A DNA stretch of 12,745 nucleotides from Bryobacterales bacterium (GTDB taxonomy: Bacteria; Acidobacteriota; Terriglobia; Bryobacterales; Bryobacteraceae): the NCBI GenBank assembly GCA_016789785.1, contig JAEUQE010000073.1, positions 22,560 to 35,304 on the forward strand. Reading direction: 5' to 3'. Position numbers and translations under genes: made by a program. Of this stretch, positions 7,215-12,745 are shown piece by piece. Each line of letters begins with the position of its first letter. Positions within the stretch are counted from its first letter, which is position 1. The notes under the pieces are model-generated. The model was not told the origin of the DNA. It did no database searches and saw nothing but the letters and a program-made list of their open reading frames with translations.

Positions 7215-8491
7215 TGAAGCTGATCTGCGCATTCCTGGGGATGCTTGCCGCACTCGCCGCCGAAGCGCCCATCGAGAATATGAAACAGAGCACCGTGCGG
7301 GTTCACGTGGCCGTGTTCGATCCATCGCGGAATCAGGGCGCGATTGTGGGCAGCGGAAGCGGATTCATTGTCGGCGAGAAACAGGTCGCCACCAACTGGC
7401 ACGTGTGTTGCATGCCGCTGCCTCGCGAACTGGCGCGCTTTCGCGTGGCGCTCATCGTTTCCACAGACAAGGAACATCAATACCCCGCGCAAGCGAAGTG
7501 GCGTTCCGCCGAAAAGGACCTCGCCATTCTCGAGACAGAGAAGCCGATGGAACGGCAGCCGGTGCGCTTCGCCACGCGCAAGTCCCTGAAGGAGACGCTC
7601 ACGGTTTGGGCGATCGGATTTCCAGGCGCGGCGGATCGCGCGGGCGGTGAGGAAGGCATCTTCATTCCGACCATCACGGAGGGCAAAGTCAGCCGCTTCA
7701 TCGCGGGCAGCTTCATGCCCGAAGGAACTGCCACGCGCGTGATCCAACACACAGCCGCGACCAACCCGGGCAACTCCGGTGGACCTCTCTTTGATGACTG
7801 CGGGCGGGTGATCGGTGTGAACCGCGCGAAATCATTGACCCAGGTGATCACTCCGGATGGACGCACCGAACGTGTGCCGATGGGCGACGACATCAATTGG
7901 AGCGTCGAAGCGGCGGAGTTGTTGCCCGAGTTGTCGCGCTTCCAGATCACACCGGAATCGAGTGATGAGGTATGTGCCGCGCCAGTGCTCACACAAACGC
8001 AGACGATGCCCGGTTGGATGATGGGTGGGCAGGTGGTTTCGTTTGGGGCGGCCGCGGCGGCGCTGCTGCTTGCAATGAACCGGCGTGTGAGAACTACTGT
8101 GACACAGAAGGTCACTCAGCGACTTCGCTCCGGCCCCACACCACAACCAGCGCCTGTCAGCGGAAAAGGCAAGGCGTCGCTCCGTGGACTCGCCGGCGCC
8201 TGCGCGGGCTCATCGATTGCGTTGGAATCCACCTGTACCCTTGGGCGCGATCCACAACTCGTCAATCTCGTGTTTCCCAACGACAGTGCCCAAGTTTCGA
8301 AGCGGCACTGCGAGGTGCGCTACGATCCTGCGCAAAAGCGATTCTTCGTGCAGGATACATGGTCGAGCAATGGAACGTTTCTCGCATCAGGCCAACGCAT
8401 TCCCGCGGGCAGCGCGGTGGAGCTGAAGCCCGGCGACCGTTTCTATCTCGGCACGCCCGACAACATGTTCGAGGTCCGCCTGGAGCAGTAG
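7214..8491 (+). CDS. Secreted trypsin-like serine protease fused through a membrane helix to FHA
   Basis: 425 residues. A signal peptide spans about 1-17 (MKLICAFLGMLAALAAEA). A trypsin/HtrA-like domain follows, with catalytic His63 (ATNWHV), Asp102 (KDLAIL) and Ser188 (NPGNSGGPL), so it should be active. No PDZ domain is seen. A membrane helix spans about 271-288 and is followed by basic residues (NRRVR), placing the protease outside and the rest inside. A Pro-rich linker leads to an FHA domain (about 335-422) with GRD 344-346, SKRH 362-365 and SSNGT 384-388, all intact. The frame is open upstream to 6890, but that part only shadows the phosphatase gene, and AGGAGG fixes ATG 7214. Inferred role: it links periplasmic proteolysis to cytoplasmic phosphothreonine binding. 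The stop TAG directly abuts the next ATG. Confidence 0.93.
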   Translation: MKLICAFLGMLAALAAEAPIENMKQSTVRVHVAVFDPSRNQGAIVGSGSGFIVGEKQVATNWHVCCMPLPRELARFRVALIVSTDKEHQYPAQAKWRSAEKDLAILETEKPMERQPVRFATRKSLKETLTVWAIGFPGAADRAGGEEGIFIPTITEGKVSRFIAGSFMPEGTATRVIQHTAATNPGNSGGPLFDDCGRVIGVNRAKSLTQVITPDGRTERVPMGDDINWSVEAAELLPELSRFQITPESSDEVCAAPVLTQTQTMPGWMMGGQVVSFGAAAAALLLAMNRRVRTTVTQKVTQRLRSGPTPQPAPVSGKGKASLRGLAGACAGSSIALESTCTLGRDPQLVNLVFPNDSAQVSKRHCEVRYDPAQKRFFVQDTWSSNGTFLASGQRIPAGSAVELKPGDRFYLGTPDNMFEVRLEQ

Positions 8492-9217
8492 ATGCACTTC
8501 GACACTGCCATTCTGTGCGAGGCCGGGGGCCGCGGCTACAACGAAGATTGCTGCGGTCATCAGGAGCACGGTGGTAACTCCGTATGGGTTCTCGCCGATG
8601 GTCTCGGGGGACACGGTTCCGGTGACATTGCCGCGCAGACCGCCGTGGAAGCAGTGCTGGCGCACTTTCAAACCAGGCCCGAAGTGTCCACGGAGAATCT
8701 GCTTGCGTGCCTTGTCAGCGGGCACGAGGCGGTGCTTGGCAAACAGAACGGCAATGCGTCGCCGCGTCAAATGTACACCACAGCGGTCGTGTTGCTGGCA
8801 TCCACGCATAGCGCTTGCTGGGGCCATGCCGGCGACTCGCGGCTCTACTTCTTCCACGGGGGCAGGATCGCGAAACGTACGCTCGATCACAGCGTGCCTC
8901 AAACCCTGGTGAGCGCAGGCCAACTGCGCGAGCGCGAGATCCGGTTTCACGAGGATCGCAACCGGCTTCTGCGAACACTCGGCTCGCGGCAGGAGTTGAA
9001 ACCAAGCGTCGATTCGCACGGCGCTCTCGAAGCGGGTGACGCGTTCCTGCTCGTGAGTGATGGCTTCTGGGAGTACGTGTTCGAAACGGAAATGGAAGTG
9101 GAACTGGCTCGCGCCGCAAGCGCCGCCTCATGGATCGATGGAGTGAAGCTGCGCTTGCGCACACGCGCCATGTCCGATCGCGACAACTGTTCGGCAATTG
9201 CCGTTTTTGTGGAGTGA
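8492..9217 (+). CDS. Soluble PP2C-type protein phosphatase
   Basis: 241 residues, starting immediately after the protease stop with GGAG at 8482-8485. PP2C motifs: RGYNEDC with Asp19, ADGLGGHG with Asp36, TTAV (96-99), HAGDSR with Asp115, SDGFWE with Asp190, and DRDNCSA with Asp231. All metal ligands are present. No membrane helix is seen and the protein ends at the catalytic domain, so it is cytoplasmic and minimal in size for the family. It differs clearly from the other phosphatase of the block in length, motifs (NED rather than QQD) and lack of an anchor, so the two are not a recent duplication. It lies just before the kinase gene, the usual partner arrangement. Confidence 0.93.
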   Translation: MHFDTAILCEAGGRGYNEDCCGHQEHGGNSVWVLADGLGGHGSGDIAAQTAVEAVLAHFQTRPEVSTENLLACLVSGHEAVLGKQNGNASPRQMYTTAVVLLASTHSACWGHAGDSRLYFFHGGRIAKRTLDHSVPQTLVSAGQLREREIRFHEDRNRLLRTLGSRQELKPSVDSHGALEAGDAFLLVSDGFWEYVFETEMEVELARAASAASWIDGVKLRLRTRAMSDRDNCSAIAVFVE

Positions 9218-9226
9218 AGCAGCCGT

Positions 9227-11731
9227 ATGCAAGGGACCGTTTGCTTCGGATGTATGGAATCGACAGGCGGCCATGCCGTTTGTCCAAAGTGCGGCTATGC
9301 CGCGGGACAGCGCCCACAATCGGCCCTCTATCTTACGCCCGGCACGATCCTCAAGGAGCAGTATCTGGTGGGGCGCGTACTGGGGCACGGCGGCTTCGGT
9401 ATCACCTATGTGGGCCTGGATGTAAATCTGAATCGCAAGGTCGCGATCAAGGAGTATTTTCCTGGCGGCGTGGCGATTCGAGGGCCGGGCGACACTCAAG
9501 TGTTCGCGCACTCGCCCACCCTCACACAGGAGTACACCTTCGGCCTGGAGCGCTATCTCGAAGAAGCGCGGCTGGTGGCGAGCTTCGACAATCATCCGAA
9601 CATCGTCTGGGTGAAGAACTACTTTGCGGCCAATGGCACCGGCTACATGGTGATGGAGTTTCTCGACGGCATTACGTTCGAGACGTTTCTCGAACGCCAG
9701 GGCGGGCGTGTCGATTGGGAAACCGTGATGCGCGTGATGGTGCCTGTGATGGACGCCTTGCGCGAAGTGCACAAGGTCGGGATTCTGCATCGCGACATCT
9801 CGCCGGACAACATCTGCCTGTTGCGCACGGGCATGGTGAAGGTGATCGACTTCGGCGCCGCGCGCAATGCCCTGGGCCGTGCAAGCCGCAACCTCTCCAT
9901 CATCTTGAAGCCCGGATTTGCGCCGCCGGAGCAGTATCAGACCCGTGGGAATCAAGGCCTGTGGACAGACATCTATGCGGTGGCCGGGACCATGTATCGT
10001 GCACTTACGGGAGAAGTGCCGCCAGCGGCGCCGGACCGGCAGGTGCGCGATGAACTGACACCTCCCAGCGCCATGGGATTCAATATCCCGTTCTCTCAGG
10101 AACAGGCGCTGCTGGCCGCTCTGGATCTCGATCCCGAACGCCGCTTCCAGGAACTCGGCGAGTTTCAAGCGGTACTGCTCGGATCGGAGACTTGGGTCGC
10201 GCCATCGCCGTTGCCGAAAACGGCACCAGTGCGGCGGGATGTGCCGGTTCCACGAGACGAGCCGCCGCCAACCCCAAGCCGCATTCTTCCCGCGCCCACG
10301 CCGCGAAAGAGAGGCTTGCCGAAGTGGCTGGTTGGCGCGATCGCAGCTCTCGCCGTGATTCTCGCTGGCGTTGTGGCGATGATCGCCTTTTCGAAGAAAG
10401 TGGAGATTCGCGACTTCACCGCGGAACCTCGCAGCATTCGCGCTGGCGAGGAAGTGCAGCTTCGGTGGAGCGTGGACAACGCGGAGTCCGTCGTGATTGA
10501 AGGAGTCGCTGGGAATCAGGCGCATCATGGCCGTTCGACAGTGCGGCCCACACGCAATACGCGCTACACACTGGTCGCGACACCACGCTGGGGCACGCCC
10601 GTGAAGCAAAGCATCGAGATCGCGGTGGCCGCACTGCGCAGCGCGTCTATTGAACGCTTCGTTGCGAGTGAGCAAAGCGTGAAGCCAGGCCAGTCCGTCC
10701 TGATCTCGTGGACTGTCGCCGACGCACAGGAAGTGCTGCTGGATGGGCAACCGGTTCCCTCATCGGGTTCCGTGGAGAAGCGGCTCACCGCGCCCGCGAG
10801 TTTTCATCTTGCGGCGCGCGGTGAAGACGGCGGTGTGCGGGAACGGGCGATCAGTGTTGATGTGGAGGGACAACGCTCACCCCCACCAGTGCGCGAACAA
10901 GTGGAGATCGCACTGTTTGTCTTTGATCCACCCAGCGTCCAAGCGGGTGGCTCGTCCACATTGAAGTGGGATGTGCGTGGCGCGGCGCAGGTCGAGATCG
11001 CCGGCCTTGGCCGCGTGAAGCCGCAGGGAACATACCCAGTCCGGCCGGAGCGCAACATTCTCGCGAAACTCACGGCGCGCGGCGCATCGGGCACAACCAC
11101 TACGGGTACGGCGACACTATCGGTGATCCCGCACACCGTGCCGGTGCCCGGTCCCGTTGCGCCTCGCATCCTGTCGTTCCAGGCAAACCCGCCGGCAGTC
11201 ACAGCCGGCCAGCCAGTGATCCTGTCGTGGTCCACGCAAGGGGCCACGCTTGTGGAAATCTCACCAGAGCCGGGGCGTGTCGAGAGTTCAGGGCAGATCA
11301 CCGTGACTCCGCGAGGCGCCACACGATACATGCTTCGCGCATCGAACAACCAGCAGATCAGCCACGCGGAGCTAACGGTGCAGGTGAATCGCAGCCCGCC
11401 GCCCCCCGTTCCGGAGGGCATCTCCTTCGCGGTGATTCATGATCACGACGGACCCGTCAATCTGGGAGCCAATCAGCGTGCCTGGAACTTCTGCAATGGT
11501 GTTCTTGGCGTGTCCGGCGGCAGGCTTCGATTTCAGTCCCGCGAAGCGGCGTATGAGAGCTTCGACGTCGAGGCAAACGAGGTTGTGGAGATCAAGAAGA
11601 ACCGCCTCGGGATTCGTGACTACGGGGCATTTCATGTGAAGCTCAGCCGCGGCACAAACTACAACTTCGTGGTGAGACAAGGGAACCCGGAGATCGTAGC
11701 GAACGCATTGCAGCAAGCGCTTCAGAAGTGA
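9227..11731 (+). CDS. Membrane Ser/Thr protein kinase with zinc ribbon, Ig-like repeats and PH-like C-terminus
   Basis: 834 residues. The N-terminal zinc ribbon is Cys6, Cys9, Cys19 and Cys22 (CFGC...CPKCG). The kinase domain spans about 46-318: glycine loop GHGGFG (53-58), Lys75 in VAIKEYFP, Glu113, HRDISPDN (Asp190, Asn195), DFG (208-210), the APE-equivalent APPEQY (232-237) and Asp248. It should be active and is of the RD type. A Pro-rich basic linker leads to a membrane helix (about 367-388), placing the rest outside. Four Ig-like modules follow at about 394-468, 475-546, 558-633 and 648-720. Residues 731-834 form a last domain resembling small PH/GRAM-like folds (tentative). GGFGITY plus KEYFP marks a known bacterial subfamily that carries this zinc ribbon. 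GGAG (9211-9214) lies 12 bases before the start. Probable central writer of the block. Confidence 0.93.
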   Translation: MQGTVCFGCMESTGGHAVCPKCGYAAGQRPQSALYLTPGTILKEQYLVGRVLGHGGFGITYVGLDVNLNRKVAIKEYFPGGVAIRGPGDTQVFAHSPTLTQEYTFGLERYLEEARLVASFDNHPNIVWVKNYFAANGTGYMVMEFLDGITFETFLERQGGRVDWETVMRVMVPVMDALREVHKVGILHRDISPDNICLLRTGMVKVIDFGAARNALGRASRNLSIILKPGFAPPEQYQTRGNQGLWTDIYAVAGTMYRALTGEVPPAAPDRQVRDELTPPSAMGFNIPFSQEQALLAALDLDPERRFQELGEFQAVLLGSETWVAPSPLPKTAPVRRDVPVPRDEPPPTPSRILPAPTPRKRGLPKWLVGAIAALAVILAGVVAMIAFSKKVEIRDFTAEPRSIRAGEEVQLRWSVDNAESVVIEGVAGNQAHHGRSTVRPTRNTRYTLVATPRWGTPVKQSIEIAVAALRSASIERFVASEQSVKPGQSVLISWTVADAQEVLLDGQPVPSSGSVEKRLTAPASFHLAARGEDGGVRERAISVDVEGQRSPPPVREQVEIALFVFDPPSVQAGGSSTLKWDVRGAAQVEIAGLGRVKPQGTYPVRPERNILAKLTARGASGTTTTGTATLSVIPHTVPVPGPVAPRILSFQANPPAVTAGQPVILSWSTQGATLVEISPEPGRVESSGQITVTPRGATRYMLRASNNQQISHAELTVQVNRSPPPPVPEGISFAVIHDHDGPVNLGANQRAWNFCNGVLGVSGGRLRFQSREAAYESFDVEANEVVEIKKNRLGIRDYGAFHVKLSRGTNYNFVVRQGNPEIVANALQQALQK
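10406..11386 (+). repeat. Four Ig-like protein repeats within the kinase
   Basis: Each module opens with an F-x-A/D-x-P-type strand, then A/P-G-(E/Q/G)-x-V, then W in (L/I)-(R/S/K)-W. Examples are VQLRWSV, VLISWTV, TLKWDV and VILSWST, at residues 411-416, 491-497, 578-583 and 665-670. The modules are diverged in DNA, so this is an old protein-level repeat. Such Ig-like modules usually mediate binding at the cell surface or in the periplasm. Confidence 0.75.
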
Positions 11732-11742
11732 GGTGCGCACCT
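11731..11742. promoter_or_regulatory. 12-bp perfect palindrome after the kinase gene
   Basis: AGGTGCGCACCT is its own reverse complement and begins on the last base of the kinase stop codon. It has no loop and no T run, so it does not look like an intrinsic terminator. It may be an operator for the downstream gene or chance in G+C-rich DNA. Confidence 0.3.
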
Positions 11743-11761
11743 GTAACGCCGGGACCTGCAA

Positions 11762-11794
11762 CACGCCGTCGTGGCGTGACTATAATGAGCGCAT
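11762..11794 (+). promoter_or_regulatory. Probable promoter of the TPR gene, TATAAT with overlapping inverted repeat
   Basis: TATAAT at 11781-11786 is a perfect -10 hexamer. At 17-bp spacing the -35 would be GCAACA (11758-11763), a weak 3 of 6 match. CACGCC (11762-11767) and GGCGTG (11773-11778) form an inverted repeat with a 5-base loop inside the spacer, a place where a regulator could act. Transcription would start near 11792-11793, only a few bases before ATG 11795, so the mRNA may be leaderless or nearly so. No terminator is visible in the 63-bp gap, so read-through from the operon is also possible. Confidence 0.5.
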
Positions 11795-12745
11795 ATGCGC
11801 CCGCTTGCCGTACTGGGGATCGCGGTGTCTCTTTGCATGCCCGTTCTGCGTGCAACGGAATCGCGTGGCGATGCGGAGATCAAACGCGGCGAGGAACTCC
11901 GCAAGAAAGGGACGCCTGCCGCACGGCGGGAAGCGTTGCAGGCTTACGAATCCGCTGTTGCTGCTTACCGGGAGTCGGGAGATCGCACGGGGCTTGGGAA
12001 CGCGCTTCACGCAGTAGGCCGCATTCTTTTTGATCTCGAGGAGCACCCGCGCGCGGCCGCCGTACTGGAAGAGGCTATCGGAATTCGCAGCGCGGCCGGA
12101 ACGCCGCTCGATCTTTCCAACAGCATTCAGACGCTCGGCGCAGCGAGATCGGCGCTTGGTGAGAATGCGAAAGCACTGGCGCTCTACACCGAAGCGTTGG
12201 GCATCCGCCGCAAAGTGGGCGATCAGCCAGGAATGGCCACCAGCCTTTACGCCTCCGCGGTCATCTACTGGATGTGGGGCGACACGCAGAACGCCGTTCG
12301 CACCTACGAAGAAGTTCTCCAGTTACGCCGCTCGCTGAAAGACACTTACGGGGAAGCGCACGCCCTGAATGCGATGGGGCTTGCGTTCGCAACCGCCGGC
12401 GACCATGGAACCGCGATGCGCCGTTATCAGCAGGCGCTGCCGCTCTGGCGCAGGTTGAAGAACCGCATGGGCGAATCGTACACGCTCAACAATATCGGGA
12501 TGTCGCAATCGGCTTCAGGCAACCATCGGGGCGCCATTGCGACGTTCCGTCAGGTGCTCGAAATTGCGCGAGAAACCGAGGAGAAGCGAGCCATCGCTTA
12601 TGCCAGCAACAACACCGCATCCGCTTATGCATCGTTGCGCGACTGGGCGAAAGCCGAAGAACACTACAGCGAAGGCTTGCAGCGAAGCCGCGATATTGGC
12701 GATCGCATGGGGGAATCGGCTGCGCTTGCGGGAATCGCACGAATG
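11795..12745 (+). CDS. Secreted TPR-repeat protein, 3' end cut by window edge
   Basis: 317 codons are visible, running off the right edge. A signal peptide opens the protein (MRPLAVLGIAVSLCMPVLRA, cleavage near residue 20-21). Helical TPR repeats of about 40 residues follow from about 30 to the end, with units such as ALHAVGRILFDLEEHPRAAA, AHALNAMGLAFATAGDHGTA and SYTLNNIGMSQSASGNHRGA. Each has Gly, Ala and a closing A-x-x-x-(Y/F/L) pattern of the TPR_12/Kinesin-light-chain type. TPR arrays bind proteins. ATG 11795 was chosen because it gives the signal peptide. It lacks a ribosome site, sits inside the palindrome GCGCATATGCGC (11789-11800), and lies just after TATAAT. Secreted TPR proteins of Acidobacteriota often end in a CHAT peptidase domain; that part would lie outside the window and is only a suggestion. 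Confidence 0.88.
   Translation, partial: MRPLAVLGIAVSLCMPVLRATESRGDAEIKRGEELRKKGTPAARREALQAYESAVAAYRESGDRTGLGNALHAVGRILFDLEEHPRAAAVLEEAIGIRSAAGTPLDLSNSIQTLGAARSALGENAKALALYTEALGIRRKVGDQPGMATSLYASAVIYWMWGDTQNAVRTYEEVLQLRRSLKDTYGEAHALNAMGLAFATAGDHGTAMRRYQQALPLWRRLKNRMGESYTLNNIGMSQSASGNHRGAIATFRQVLEIARETEEKRAIAYASNNTASAYASLRDWAKAEEHYSEGLQRSRDIGDRMGESAALAGIARM

Noticed and set aside
9128..10750. Long open frame on the minus strand (about 540 codons) opposite the kinase gene
   Set aside because: It has no recognisable domain, is rich in His, Arg and Cys as shadow frames are, and lies opposite a gene with a full set of kinase motifs.
3403..11731. Type VI secretion regulatory cluster (PpkA/PppA/Fha)
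   Set aside because: Kinase, phosphatase and FHA are present, but no secretion structural gene such as tssB, tssC, hcp, vgrG or clpV is in the window.
3403..11731. TerY-P triad (vWA, kinase, PP2C)
   Set aside because: The kinase and PP2C fit, but no vWA domain (DxSxS metal site) was found in any gene here.

Overview
The window looks like chromosomal DNA of a high-G+C Gram-negative bacterium, most probably an acidobacterium of the Solibacter/Bryobacter type. The basis is the DUF1501 + DUF1549/DUF1553 pair (typical of Acidobacteriota, Planctomycetota and Verrucomicrobiota), the secreted tandem-TPR protein, and GGAG-type ribosome sites. This placement is inference; no rRNA or other phylogenetic marker is present. 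No tRNA, rRNA, IS element, CRISPR array or prophage gene was seen.

Layout. (1) Minus strand, 3136 down to 1: a DUF1549/DUF1553 protein followed after 10 bp by a DUF1501 protein that runs off the left edge. Both are exported proteins of unknown physiological role. (2) 3137-3402: a divergent intergenic region with a 10-bp palindrome containing TACAAT on both strands, a hairpin followed by a T run, and two tandem copies of a 23-bp unit. (3) Plus strand, 3403-11731: eight tightly packed genes with overlaps or gaps of at most 13 bp. In order: FHA + zinc ribbon; MotA/TolQ/ExbB-like channel; MotB/TolR-like membrane coiled-coil protein; zinc ribbon + FHA; PP2C phosphatase with a C-terminal membrane anchor; secreted trypsin-like protease joined through a membrane segment to FHA; soluble PP2C phosphatase; and a large Ser/Thr kinase with an N-terminal zinc ribbon, a membrane segment, four Ig-like repeats and a C-terminal PH-like domain. 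(4) 11732-11794: a short gap with a perfect TATAAT and three inverted repeats. (5) 11795 to the right edge: the 5' part of a secreted TPR protein.

How the genes may work together (inference). The eight-gene block has a writer (kinase), two erasers (PP2C), three phosphothreonine readers (FHA) and a proton-channel pair of the MotA-MotB/ExbB-ExbD type. Charges around the membrane segments put every kinase, phosphatase and FHA domain in the cytoplasm, and put the protease domain, the Ig-like repeats and the MotB-like coiled coil outside the inner membrane. This suggests an envelope device in which phosphorylation gates or reports on a proton-motive-force-driven complex and a periplasmic protease. 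It is the most interesting part of the window. I know of no named pathway with exactly this gene set.
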